Shown here piece after piece: positions 1-8,113 of a DNA stretch of 33,356 nt. Every line of letters starts with the position of its first letter. The stretch's first letter is position 1. The DNA comes from Streptomyces blattellae (GTDB lineage Bacteria; Actinomycetota; Actinomycetes; Streptomycetales; Streptomycetaceae). The position numbers and the translations under genes were made by a program. The notes under the pieces are model-generated. The model ran no database searches. It was not told the origin of the DNA and saw only the letters and a list, made by a program, of their open reading frames with translations. The DNA lies in the NCBI RefSeq assembly GCF_009709555.1, contig NZ_WJBG01000214.1, positions 1 through 33,356 of the forward strand, read 5' to 3'.

Positions 1-1500
1 GCCTAATGGGAGCTGCCGGGTCGGAGAGACTCGGTGCCGTAGCCGCCAGCAGGTGAGCACTTATGTCGCCGGAACCACTGTGAGTTCTGTGGTCAGACCG
101 TGCCCCTGCTGGTTGGCCGGAAGGCCATGACCGCTGATGGGGTGGCGTGCCCGCCGAGCTGAGCGTGAGCACTGGATCCATTAGGCCGCGTGCCGTGTCT
201 TCCGCGGGCTGCATGACCGGGAAGTACCTGACCTGGAGGATGAGTTGCTGCTGATCGGCGACGACTGGGCCGAGGACCACCACGATGTCGAAGTCCAGGA
301 CACCACCGGCCGCCGCCTCGCGACCGCAAGGTTGCCCGAGGGCGCGGACGGTATCACCAAGCTCCACGAGCTTGTGGCGAAGCATGCGGGTGAGGACCTC
401 GTCCCCTGCGACGTGATCGTCGGGATCGAGACGGACCGCGGCACCTGGGTGCAGGCCCTGCTTGCGGCCGGCTACCGGGTCTACGCGATCAACCCTCGGC
501 AGGTCGCCCGGTTCAAGGAGCGGTACAGCACCTCCGGCGCCAAGAGCGACAGAGGCGACGCCCACGCGCTGGCCGACATGGTCCGCATCGACCGCGACCA
601 GCTGCGGCCCATCGCCGGCGACAGCGACCAGGCCCAGGCCGTCAAGGTCGTCGCCCGCGCCCACCAGACCCTGATCTGGGAACGCACCCGCACCTTCCAA
701 CGACTGCGCAACACGCTGCGCGAGTACTTCCCCGCAGCCCTGAACGCCTACGCGAGCCTGGAGCTGACCAGCACCGACGCGCTGGAACTGCTCATCAAGG
801 CGCCCACCCCCCAGGCGGCGGCCAGGCTCACCCGCATCCAGATCACCGCCATCTTGGCCCGCGCCCGACGCCACAACCGGGACCAGAAGGCCGGGGCCAT
901 CCAGGCCGCCTTGCGCGAGAAGCACCTGGAACTGCCCGAGCCGGTGGCCGCCGCCTACGGGGCCACCACGACCGCCCATGCTCGTCTCCTGATCGCCCTC
1001 AACGAACAGATAGCCGCGATGGAAGAGCAGGTGAAGGCGCATTTTCTCGCGCACCCGGACGCTGAGATCTACCTCTCCATGCCCGGCATCGGAGAGATCA
1101 CCGGCGCCCGGGTGCTCGCCGAGTTCGGGGACGATCCCACCCGTTACAGCTCCGCCAAGGCCCGCAAGAACTACGCCGGAACCAGCCCCGTTACCCGGGC
1201 CTCCGGCAAGAGCCACACCGTCCAGGCCCGCTACGTGCGCAACAACCGGCTCGCCGACGCGCTTCAGCGCCAGGCGTTCTCCGCCCTGCGGGCCTCACCC
1301 GGCGCCCGCCGGTACTACGACAAGCAGCGAGCCCGCGAGGCCGGCTACAACTCTGCCCTCCGCCAGGTCGGCAACAGGCTCGTCGGCATCCTCCACGGAT
1401 GCCTCAAGACCCGCACCCTCTACGACGAAGCAACCGCCTGGTCGCACCACGCACAACCCCATACCGCTTGACACCAAACGACATGGGGTGTCTGACCACC
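1..1500 (+). mobile_element. IS110-family insertion sequence, ends not resolved
   Basis: One DEDD transposase gene (245-1471) with about 240 bases of non-coding sequence before it and little after it. This asymmetry fits the IS110 group, whose members lack clear terminal inverted repeats and carry a long non-coding left end. In that group the left end encodes the bridge RNA. The left flank here has small stem-loop potential, for example GGCC-GGAA-GGCC near 116-127 and CCAC/GTGG around 75-92. No terminal repeats or target duplication can be recognised, so both limits are approximate and the left end may be cut by the window edge. Confidence 0.5.
245..1471 (+). CDS. IS110-family transposase (DEDD)
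   Basis: A 408-residue transposase catalysing insertion of its IS. The N-terminal RuvC-like DEDD domain is visible: Asp7 in IGDDW, Glu62 in GIETDRG, and Asp102 and Asp105 in KSDRGDAHALAD. The C-terminal Transposase_20 domain begins near residue 277 (LSMPGIGEITGARVL) and includes the Ser-containing stretch GTSPVTRASGKS, which in this family holds the serine nucleophile. Length is normal for IS110. The start is TTG at 245; the frame is open back to a stop at 182 but offers no ATG or GTG. All expected residues are present, so the enzyme looks intact. It precedes phage debris and may have helped break it up. Confidence 0.93.
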   Translation: MLLIGDDWAEDHHDVEVQDTTGRRLATARLPEGADGITKLHELVAKHAGEDLVPCDVIVGIETDRGTWVQALLAAGYRVYAINPRQVARFKERYSTSGAKSDRGDAHALADMVRIDRDQLRPIAGDSDQAQAVKVVARAHQTLIWERTRTFQRLRNTLREYFPAALNAYASLELTSTDALELLIKAPTPQAAARLTRIQITAILARARRHNRDQKAGAIQAALREKHLELPEPVAAAYGATTTAHARLLIALNEQIAAMEEQVKAHFLAHPDAEIYLSMPGIGEITGARVLAEFGDDPTRYSSAKARKNYAGTSPVTRASGKSHTVQARYVRNNRLADALQRQAFSALRASPGARRYYDKQRAREAGYNSALRQVGNRLVGILHGCLKTRTLYDEATAWSHHAQPHTA

Positions 1501-1854
1501 CCCGTGAATGGACACGCTTAACTGGCCACGAGGAGCGCTTGGTGTGCGCGGGAGTACCGGACATGTCGCTGTCATGTGCACTGCTTCGTGGTGATCCGTG
1601 CGCCTCTGTCGCCGAGGAGCGGGGGCCGGGCAGGCGGAGAGCAATGACGTAGCGACAACAGGGCACAGGGGTTTCCGGCGGGGGCCGACAGCCTCGACGT
1701 GACGAATCAGCGGGCACGGCCGGGAGCTGTGAACTATGCAGGCAGCACTGGCGGCGAATCTGCTGGACGAGGTCGCCGGTCCTGGGGATGCGCGATTGCT
1801 GGCGCTGCGGCTGTCCAGGGGGACCCGGGTCCGCCTTCCCCATCCCTTGCCTAT
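1472..1854. other. Stretch without a supported gene
   Basis: Between the IS110 transposase and the recognisable scaffold segment I see no gene with family resemblance. Several frames are open, as expected in DNA this GC-rich. A short stretch at 1736-1830 reads protein-like in a different frame from the scaffold, which suggests a junction where the 5' part of the scaffold gene was replaced or lost. The downstream IS110 end probably lies near 1475-1500 but cannot be fixed. Confidence 0.4.
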
Positions 1855-2325
1855 GGCGGCCAGAAGCCGGACGAGGAGCAGCAGCCGGACGACCAGACTG
1901 GTGCCGGCGGATCGTCAAGCAGCCGGGAAGACGACCTGCCCGACTGGGCCCGCAAGGAACTGGCGAAGGTCCGCAACGAAGCGGCCGGGTACCGCACTCG
2001 ACTGCGGGACGCCGAGACGAGGCTCTCCGGGGCCAAGAGCCCGGAGGAGTTCGAGGCCGCCCTCGCGGACGTGAAGGCCAAGAACGCCGACCTTGAGCGC
2101 TCGATCCTCGTGTCCACCGTGGCCCGCAGGTTCGATCTCCCCGAGGCCCTGGCGGGTCGCCTGCATTGCAAGACGCCCGAGGAGATGGAGGCCGACGCGA
2201 AGGCCCTTCAGGCTCTTGTCACCCAGGGGTCTCCAGCCACCCTCGGCGGTGGTTTCGACCCGTCCGGCGAGGACGACGGAGAGATGGACCCACGCAAGCT
2301 CGCGCGGCGTTCCAGGCGCTTCTAG
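1699..2325 (+). pseudogene. Phage capsid scaffolding protein, 5' end replaced
   Basis: From about residue 53 of this frame (base 1855) the protein resembles scaffolding proteins of Streptomyces phages and prophages. It has an acidic low-complexity stretch rich in D, E and Q, then DDLPDWARKELAKVRNEAA, a long helical heptad-like region through KSPEEFEAALADVKAKNADLE, and a tail ending in basic residues (DPRKLARRSRRF). Such proteins direct assembly of the procapsid. The first roughly 50 residues do not fit: the usual short hydrophobic N-terminus is missing and the sequence is unlike the rest, so the 5' end appears lost. It lies upstream of the capsid gene remnant, the normal phage order. Assignment rests on recalled family appearance. 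Confidence 0.65.
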
Positions 2326-2963
2326 CCCCGCAGCTCCCATACGGTCATGTCAAACGTGACAGGCCCCTTCGGGGGCGCCGAGGCTACCCGCAGGAAGGCA
2401 ACCCGGCCTTCGCTGGTTTCCACGCAGATGCCGCGCCCTCGTTGCAAATTGTCTATCGCGTCACTGGCGTTCCTCAGTACGGCTTGCAGGCAGTCGGCTT
2501 CCTGAACGGCCCCGGAAGTCGCAGCGATCGGGGCAACCGTTCCGCCGAGGTAGCCGTAGACCTTCGCGTTCTCCATGGCCCCGGACGCGTCCGTGTTCAC
2601 GAGGATGTCGACGCCTTTCGGAGCTTCGCCCTCTACGAGCGGTGCCCTTGTATCTAGCTCTAGAAAGCTGCCGTTCACGTCGACCTCAACGGCTTTAGGG
2701 CCGAACATGATCTTCGACGCCGCCTGACGGGGCGTGGGCGATGCCCCCGAGACATCCGCCGAGCCTCCTCCGCCCGTCGAGGGCCTTCCCGCGGCTGAAT
2801 CTTGATCGTCCGAGGGGGCAAGTGCGAGATATACGGACACGAGAATCCCAACGACGGGAATCACGATCCCGATCACCCACCATGCCCACTTTGGCTGTCC
2901 CGCACCCTGCCTCGGCTCAGAGGGCCTCGTACTGGGCCTTGTTCGTGGTTGATGTCCTTGCAT
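2322..2963 (-). CDS. Single-pass membrane protein, unknown function
   Basis: I do not recognise a named family. The protein has a short, basic, Pro/Arg-rich N-terminal part, one strong transmembrane segment (WWVIGIVIPVVGILVSVYLA), a Gly/Ser-rich linker and an extracytoplasmic domain of about 150 residues ending at VTFDMTVWELRG. Two cysteines in that domain could pair. ATG at 2963 was chosen; GTG at 3011 is an upstream alternative in the same frame. The gene runs against the phage structural genes and sits exactly between the scaffold and capsid remnants, overlapping the scaffold end by 4 bases. It looks like foreign cargo (a moron) or a later insertion, and unlike its neighbours it looks intact. 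Confidence 0.6.
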   Translation of the reverse strand: MQGHQPRTRPSTRPSEPRQGAGQPKWAWWVIGIVIPVVGILVSVYLALAPSDDQDSAAGRPSTGGGGSADVSGASPTPRQAASKIMFGPKAVEVDVNGSFLELDTRAPLVEGEAPKGVDILVNTDASGAMENAKVYGYLGGTVAPIAATSGAVQEADCLQAVLRNASDAIDNLQRGRGICVETSEGRVAFLRVASAPPKGPVTFDMTVWELRG

Positions 2964-3100
2964 CTGCACCAGGCACCCCGTCAGGCATCTTTCGTCGCTT
3001 GAGGCGATCACGCTACGACAGCCTCACAAACCTCGGCTAGCTCAGCCGGTAACGATCCAACCCGCCAACCCGGCGCCAACCCCTTGTAGAGGTAGTCCAG

Positions 3101-3833
3101 TTGCCCACCGCACAGCATCAGGTCGTAAAGCCCCGGAAGCTCGTGAACACCGCTGTCGGGATGCTCGAACAGGAGCTGCTCATCCCGAACCTGTTCCAGG
3201 AGCAGGGCGTCGACCAGTTCAAGGGTGCCGAGAACGACACCATCTCCATGAAGGTCGAAGGCATCCTGCCGTTCCATGACTACGCGTGGCGCAACGACCG
3301 CTCGAACCCGATCGTCTTCGACGAGTACGTGGAGCGGACCATCGCCGTGACCTTCGGCGGCAACGTGTACTCGGCCGTCAAGCTCACCGACGAGCAGAAC
3401 GACTTCGACATCGACAACTGGTCGAAGCTCCGGCGCCCGCAGTCCAAGGCCGTCGCGCGCGGTCTCCAGCGCCGGGCCGTCAACCCTCTGACCGGCCAGA
3501 CCTGCAGCGCCACCATCGGCAACGCTCAGCAGAACCTTCGCTCTGCGATGGGTTCGCGACTACGACCCGCTGTACATGCAGGACCGCTCGGTCGTGAACA
3601 CATACGCGGGCTTCCGGCCGGTGACGGACATCCTCGTCGGCTGGGACGGTACGAACGAGCCGGAAGTGATCTCCGCCGAGGAGCACTTCGTTCGCGGCAT
3701 CAAGCTCACGCTCGCCAGCGGCCCCAACTACCCAGCCGCCAGCAGCGAGTTGACCACCATCAGCGGCGTCTCTGACGCGAAAGTGTGGACCCCGGCCGGC
3801 ATGAAGGCCGAGAGCGACCTGGCGAACGCCTAG
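3101..3833 (+). pseudogene. Phage major capsid protein with internal deletion and frameshift
   Basis: The N-terminal part starts at TTG 3101 (VVKPRKLVNTAVGMLEQE) and continues through DDWSKLRRPQ-type sequence, like P22-gp5-style major capsid proteins of actinophages. The frame is coherent to about base 3540. The C-terminal part then continues in another frame: DYDPLYMQDRSVVNTYAGF, a domain ending HFVRGIKLTLASGPNY, and a Ser/Thr-rich tail to the stop at 3833. The total is about 240 residues, well short of the 300 or more usual for the family, so a central segment is missing and the frame is broken near 3540-3560. It cannot make a normal capsid protein. It belongs with the scaffold remnant upstream and the connector remnant downstream. 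Confidence 0.75.
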
Positions 3834-4273
3834 TTGTCCTCCTCTGCCGCGACGGATGCTTCCTTCAGTTCCTCGACTTCCGCTTCGGCCGAGTGCTTGT
3901 CACCAAGGGCCCGAGCAACATCGTTCAGCAGCACGAGGTCGACCCTCGCCACACGGCGAGCGGTCGCGACGAGGGTGCGGAGCCGTCGCGGCAGGCGATC
4001 GTCCGGCCGTACCCCGTACCACTGCTCGGCGATCAGCTCCTTCACCTGGCGTTCCGACATGTTGAGCACTTTCGCGATGCCAGGGATGTACTTCGGCGCG
4101 GGAGGGGTGTCCATGTGGTAGTTGGCCATGTTGTTCCACCATCCCGCGGATCGGCTCTCCTCCTTCCCGCCGACATCCCAGGTCCTCGCCTCCATCTGGC
4201 TATAGGTCATGCCTGCGGCGTTGCGTGCACGTACCGCCTGGCTGAATACGTCCCTGAACACATCGTCGGTCAC
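3830..4273 (-). CDS. Probable helix-turn-helix protein
   Basis: A 147-residue protein of a type seen in Streptomyces phage and plasmid regions. The N-terminal half (FRDVFSQAVRARNAAGMTYS, then a region with conserved Trp) and the segment PPAPKYIPGIAKVLNMSERQ, VKELIAEQWYG look like an XRE-like DNA-binding fold with a recognition helix. The C-terminus is acidic and helical. The start is GTG at 4273. The stop overlaps the capsid stop tail to tail by 4 bases. Upstream, at 4298-4314, is an AT-richer imperfect palindrome centred on CTAG that could be its own operator. It is the second minus-strand gene inside the phage head remnant. DNA binding is inferred from appearance only. Confidence 0.6.
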   Translation of the reverse strand: MTDDVFRDVFSQAVRARNAAGMTYSQMEARTWDVGGKEESRSAGWWNNMANYHMDTPPAPKYIPGIAKVLNMSERQVKELIAEQWYGVRPDDRLPRRLRTLVATARRVARVDLVLLNDVARALGDKHSAEAEVEELKEASVAAEEDN

Positions 4274-4378
4274 ACTCGCATTCTTCAGTCAGATGAACAA
4301 ACTGTCTAGCTGTTTAGAGAAACTGGAGCGGTTCGCATGCGCATCCACCTGAACGCCGCCTGGCAGACAGGAGGTTGA

Positions 4379-4480
4379 GTGCCTTATGCAGACCTCGACG
4401 AGCTAAAGGGCCGCCTCGACTGGGACCTCGATCCCGACGAGCTGCGGATCGCGGCCGGTGCGTTGGAAGACGCGTTCTAG
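4379..4480 (+). pseudogene. Truncated phage head-tail connector protein
   Basis: Thirty-three codons starting at GTG 4379 (MPYADLDELKGRLDWDLD, then a short helix ending ALEDAF) followed by TAG. This is the typical N-terminus of the head-tail connector gene that follows the capsid gene in actinophages; the remaining roughly 70 residues are missing. A good ribosome binding site (AGGAGG, 4369-4374) precedes the start. A 13-codon reading frame (4337-4378, MRIHLNAAWQTGG) ends in a TGAGTG stop-start overlap with it. That frame resembles the N-terminus of the small phage protein usually lying between capsid and connector, so it too seems a stub. Confidence 0.55.
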
Positions 4481-4536
4481 TCCTGGTACCGATTCGGACC
4501 GTGGCCGTTTTAAGCCCTCCGATAGCCTGCTCTGCC

Positions 4537-5264
4537 ATGGCAGACGTGTCCTGGGCCGACGGCCTCAGTGCGGTGTCCGCGCTTGCCGGTGTCGTCACGG
4601 CGTTCATTGCGCTGCGGATCAGCCGTACCGCGAACGAGGCCGCCCGTCAATCCAACCGGGCGGCGGACCAGGCGAACGCGACTGCCGATTCGGTGGCGGA
4701 GGTGGAGCGGGAGCGCTGGCATCACGAGATGACGCCGCGCTTTGACGTCACGATCACCTAGCTCGGGTCGGGCAGTGACCAGGCCAGTCTGATGCTGACG
4801 TTTGAGAGGGCCGCCTGCACTGGAGCGTCTGGACGCGGTCGAGATCGAGATTCGCGACGACGGCTACACCCACGGTTCTGGCCTCGCTGGCGGACCCTCT
4901 CAACAAGACATCGACGAGACGATTTGGGGACCGTACCGATTCAAGCCGGGCATCGACGGGGCCTCCACCAACGGCCGCAAGGTGCCCGCCGCTGCCATGG
5001 AACTGGGCGAGTGGCGCAAGCTTGCATTGGAGCAGTCCTTTGCCGCCGCCCGGACCGATGGTACGTACTGGCGCAATCGGTACGCCGGTGCACCAGTACG
5101 GTTGTCGGTGCGCTGCCGGCGCGAAGGCCGTCAGCCGTGGGTCCTCACCTACAACGTTGACGTGGCCAACCCGCAATGACTCGTCGCGTGCGGTGCTGAC
5201 GAGGGACGCACCCGGCTTCCCGCCCGACTTCGATCGGGCTCGGTTCGGTGGCAAAAACGACTAG
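4537..5264 (+). pseudogene. Broken gene for a membrane-anchored protein of unknown function
   Basis: An ATG at 4537 opens a coherent protein with an N-terminal membrane segment (VSALAGVVTAFIALRI) and a heptad-like helix rich in Ala, Asn and Glu, ending at HHEMTPRFDVTIT with an in-frame TAG at 4759-4761. The same frame continues sensibly for about 16 codons past the stop. The protein-like sequence then moves to the next frame near 4807 (PPALERLDAVEIEIRDDG) and runs to a stop at 5177-5179. A further protein-like tail in the third frame reaches 5264 (DAPGFPPDFDRARFGG). One nonsense mutation and one or two frameshifts make a working product unlikely. The family is not recognised. Confidence 0.6.
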
Positions 5265-5341
5265 GTTCGCTGTCAAAGGACAAAGTTCGCCGGGGGCAGA
5301 CAGGAAAGACCCTCTGAAGGGCTGGTGCGTGGCGGCAAGCC

Positions 5342-6133
5342 ATGTCAACGTACAACGCCCTGCTGGAAACCACCCCCGAGCCTACGGAGGCGCCCCTGCA
5401 CCGGCACCACCCCAGCGAACCCTCCCATCCCGACTTGCCTGACCCGGCGTACTGGGTCACCCCGCGCCACTTGGCCGGCGATGACGATGCGCTCGCCGAG
5501 CGGATCGGCGACACCCTGGCCGACCTCGGCTGGCGCATGTGGCCCACCGCCCGCCACACCCTCCTGTACGTGAGCCCGAACGGGCTGTGCGGCGCCGAGT
5601 GGGTCCTCGCGGCTTACCCGTTCGAACTGGGCGGGCTGCCCGTGGCCTGGCAGCTGAGCGCCCGCCCGCATGCCGACTCCGCGATGGCGGAGTGGAACGC
5701 CTACTTCACCGCCGGCATCCCGTATGAGGCACTCGCCGACCTCCTCGTGGCGATCGACGCCCGCGAGGCACCCGACATCGGCTTCGAAGGGCCCGAGACG
5801 GTCCTCAATGCGCTCGGGGCCCAAGGCTGGGTCCGTGACCCGGACAGCCCCCACACCGCCGCAATGGACCCCGGGTTCTCCGCCACCGTCTCCCTGGGGC
5901 TGCAGCCGCCGCTGGTCCAGGACGCGGACCCGCGCCCTGACTTGATGGGGTGGCAGGCATGGGCGGAACCCGTTCTCGGCGCCCCATATCTGTGGTGCGC
6001 CAGCTTCAGCGCCAACGTCCCCCATGACCTGGTCGCCGCCTTCGCCTCCTCTCTGGCCTCGCCTGCCCTCGTGTCCCGCCGGACCCTGCCCAAGGACGCC
6101 GAGGGCCGACTCATGATCGTCCGTCGCAGATGA
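5342..6133 (+). CDS. Tandem DUF317 protein
   Basis: A 263-residue soluble protein with two DUF317 units. The first is at about residues 38-140 (YWVTPRHLAGDD, GWRMWPTARHTLLYVSPNG, AAYPFELGGLPVAWQLSARP). The second, more divergent, is at about 178-262 (AWAEPVLGAPYLWCASFSAN, PHDLVAAFASSLASP). DUF317 proteins are common on Streptomyces plasmids and integrative elements and have no established biochemical role. The ATG at 5342 gives a good N-terminus. It is followed at about 100 bases by a co-directional small gene, perhaps in one transcript. It supports assigning this stretch to an integrated element. Confidence 0.85.
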   Translation: MSTYNALLETTPEPTEAPLHRHHPSEPSHPDLPDPAYWVTPRHLAGDDDALAERIGDTLADLGWRMWPTARHTLLYVSPNGLCGAEWVLAAYPFELGGLPVAWQLSARPHADSAMAEWNAYFTAGIPYEALADLLVAIDAREAPDIGFEGPETVLNALGAQGWVRDPDSPHTAAMDPGFSATVSLGLQPPLVQDADPRPDLMGWQAWAEPVLGAPYLWCASFSANVPHDLVAAFASSLASPALVSRRTLPKDAEGRLMIVRRR

Positions 6134-6238
6134 CGACCCACGCTCTGGGAGTGGCTGTTGTGCTGCTCCTCGCCGACCACCGATTTCCCTGAGCGGACCG
6201 TTCCCCGAACTCGCCAGCTGGCAGAGAAGGAGACCCGT

Positions 6239-6697
6239 ATGTTCCGAATATTCCTGCGACGTGCTCGCGCCGACCGTGAGTTCCGTAATGCCCAGCGTGC
6301 GGGCCAAGAACTGCTGAGGATGCACACCGAAATGCTCTGGCCCGACGCGCCCGGCTCCGTCGCCGCTATCGCCCAGGGCACCACCGAGGCTGCGGTGGTG
6401 CCCGACTTCCTGCCGCCGGACTTTCGGGCGCCGTCCCGCCAGGACGTCGCTGGCTTCATGATGCGCTGGGACCAGCCGCTCGTCATTGACGATGAGGTAC
6501 GCGAGTGTCCCGAGTGCGGCGCGTACCGGAACTGGGTTGTCTGCTGCATGCGCGATGACTCGGTGTGGCTGCGGTGCCGTGCCGGCCATGAGACGAGGGA
6601 ACTGGGCCTGGATGCGGCCTGGTACAACTGCCACTCCGGTCCGGCCGACCGCTGGCACCCCACCCTTGAGGACGGGCTGCGCCACCTCGGCCACTGA
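6239..6697 (+). CDS. Putative zinc-ribbon protein, unknown function
   Basis: A 152-residue protein. ATG 6239 is preferred because GAGAAGGAG lies just upstream; the frame is open for 27 more codons before it. A C-x2-C pair (ECPECGAYRNW) near residue 89 and a C-RAGH pair (WLRCRAGHE) about 25 residues later form a plausible zinc ribbon. The protein then ends with an aromatic segment (WYNCHSGPADRWHP). The N-terminus is basic and helical. It lies between the DUF317 gene and the lipoprotein gene on the same strand. I do not recognise a family, and metal binding is inferred only from cysteine and histidine spacing. Confidence 0.65.
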   Translation: MFRIFLRRARADREFRNAQRAGQELLRMHTEMLWPDAPGSVAAIAQGTTEAAVVPDFLPPDFRAPSRQDVAGFMMRWDQPLVIDDEVRECPECGAYRNWVVCCMRDDSVWLRCRAGHETRELGLDAAWYNCHSGPADRWHPTLEDGLRHLGH

Positions 6698-6790
6698 ACC
6701 CCGGAATCCAGTTGACCCCGTTTCCCTGTCGGCGCTCGGAGAGCACGGCCTGGTCAACCTGTCCGCTCCGCAGATCACCAAGGGGTTCTC

Positions 6791-7480
6791 ATGCGCCTTC
6801 ACACCACGACCGTCCTCAGCCTCACAGCCCTCGCCCTGACAGGCTGTTCGACCGGCAGTGCTGATTCCATCGGCCCCACTCCCTCGACGGCCGTCTCGGC
6901 GCACTCAGACGGCGATAATGCCCCGGTGTCGGCCTCACAGTCCTCGTCCGCGCTGGCGGAGCGGCTCCTGGACGAGAGGGATCTGGGTGAGGGCTACGTC
7001 CGGCAGCCGCAGCGCCCAGAGCGGCACCATGACGTCTCGGTGATCGGCTGTCCAGCGCTGGAGGAGCTCGGTGTTGAGGCTGTGGTCGGCGGCAGCCTCG
7101 ATTTCTCCCACAAGGCGAAGGCGTCCTTCACCTACGTCGGTGACGGCGGTTCCCAGGTGTCCGAGGAGCTGTACAGCGACACCGAGACCAGGCTCTCGAA
7201 GGGCGTGGCCCGGATATTCGAGGCGATGACCTCCTGCCCCACGTACCAGGTCCTCGGTGGCAGCACCTCCGTCACGGTCACGGCTCAGAAGGCGCTCGCC
7301 GCCCGGTTCGGCGACGAGCAGTGGAGCCAGTTGCTGACCTTCTCCTCTGGCGGGCGTAGCAGCATCGTCAAGCAGACAGCCGTCCGCACCGGGGCGGTGG
7401 TCGTGGTTGTTTCCGGCTCGCCGGGCCTTGTCGACGCGCACTTGGCCAAGGCCGTCGACAAAGTGCGGCGCATACGGTGA
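6791..7480 (+). CDS. Lipoprotein, unknown function
   Basis: A 229-residue protein with a lipoprotein signal peptide: MRLHTT, hydrophobic VLSLTALAL and lipobox LTGC with Cys19. It should be exported, lipidated and held on the outer face of the membrane. A Ser/Thr-rich linker to about residue 55 leads to a compact domain (LAERLLDERDLGEGYV, SVIGCPALEELG, VVVVVSGSPGLVDAHLAKAV). Two Cys residues inside it (IGCP and TSCPTYQ) may form a disulphide. This resembles the PknH-like or sensor-type extracellular domains found in many actinobacterial lipoproteins, but I cannot name the family. AAGGGG precedes the ATG. A terminator follows at 7497-7537. Confidence 0.8.
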   Translation: MRLHTTTVLSLTALALTGCSTGSADSIGPTPSTAVSAHSDGDNAPVSASQSSSALAERLLDERDLGEGYVRQPQRPERHHDVSVIGCPALEELGVEAVVGGSLDFSHKAKASFTYVGDGGSQVSEELYSDTETRLSKGVARIFEAMTSCPTYQVLGGSTSVTVTAQKALAARFGDEQWSQLLTFSSGGRSSIVKQTAVRTGAVVVVVSGSPGLVDAHLAKAVDKVRRIR

Positions 7481-7496
7481 CTTCGGGGGACGTGAC

Positions 7497-7537
7497 GGGG
7501 GCCGGTGACGGGGATGTTTTCCCGGTCACTGGCCCCC
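7497..7537. terminator. Bidirectional terminator between convergent genes
   Basis: An imperfect GC-rich inverted repeat, with GGGGGCCGGTGACGG at 7497-7511 facing CCCGGTCACTGGCCCCC at 7521-7537. It carries a T-run in the loop. It lies between the stop of the lipoprotein gene (7480) and the end of the leftward gene (7574), so it can serve both. Confidence 0.75.
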
Positions 7538-7573
7538 TTCCTCATGTGGGGATGCGGTTGGTGCCGTCGTTTG

Positions 7574-8014
7574 TCAGAAGGCGTACGGGGTGAATGGACG
7601 GACAGGTTCAATCGCCGCGTTGACCAGCCGCTGGAGCTTCAGATGCTCGTTCTTGTTCATGATGTCGATGGCGTTGCCGAAGGACTTCTCGTCAAGCTGG
7701 CCCAAGGAGGGGGCGAGGAAGCGGTCCAGGACCTCGGGGGCTTCGAGCCAGGTCTGCAGGTACTCGTGGCACCGGCCTATCTGCTCGTTCGCCTCTTTGA
7801 CCTCGTCGATGGTGGGTGCGAGGGCGGCGGCCTGTTCCGCCTTGGTAAAGGGGCCTCCATCGTGGTGGAGCCAGGTCCTGGTGCCGAAGTGGTACTTGAA
7901 GTACGCGCCGCACAGCTGGGCGACGACGTGCCGGCGGGGTTCGGTGAGGGGGATGTGGGTGCTCCTTTTTGAGGGGTGGGGCGGTTGGGCAACACATAGG
8001 ATCCGGAGAATCAC
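7574..8014 (-). CDS. Conserved-looking protein of unknown function, start uncertain
   Basis: A small soluble protein, clearly coding from about LTEPRRHVVAQLCGAYFKYH onward. It is helical, with an aromatic-rich first third and an ending NKNEHLKLQRLVNAA followed by PFTPYAF. I do not recognise the family. The only conventional start in frame is GTG at 8014, but that codon overlaps the operator-like palindrome at 8014-8030, and a possible -10 element (CCTATGTG) lies downstream of it. The strongest ribosome binding site (AAAAAGGAG, 7962-7970) stands 7 bases before an ATC codon at 7952-7954, giving a 126-residue product. Either the start is the unusual ATC or the site is coincidental. Convergent with the lipoprotein gene. 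Confidence 0.65.
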   Translation of the reverse strand: MILRILCVAQPPHPSKRSTHIPLTEPRRHVVAQLCGAYFKYHFGTRTWLHHDGGPFTKAEQAAALAPTIDEVKEANEQIGRCHEYLQTWLEAPEVLDRFLAPSLGQLDEKSFGNAIDIMNKNEHLKLQRLVNAAIEPVRPFTPYAF

Positions 8015-8030
8015 CGGTTTCGGTAACCGG
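8014..8030. promoter_or_regulatory. Operator-like inverted repeat
   Basis: CCGGTTTCGGTAACCGG, with six-base arms CCGGTT and AACCGG. Its reverse complement matches 15 of 17 bases of the palindrome at 14505-14521 in front of the XRE regulator gene. It sits where the promoter of the leftward gene 7574-8014 would be. I infer a site for the element's own regulator. Confidence 0.5.
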
Positions 8031-8113
8031 GGATGTACAGCTACGATCCGTCGCTTCGTATCGGTTCGTGGCTGCGCGTGGTGTCGTTGCTCGTCTGCGT
8101 CAGGGGGTCCTGC

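Noticed and set aside
5345..6904. Long minus-strand open frame across the DUF317 and zinc-ribbon genes
   Set aside because: Shadow frame; the plus-strand genes show domain structure and start signals.
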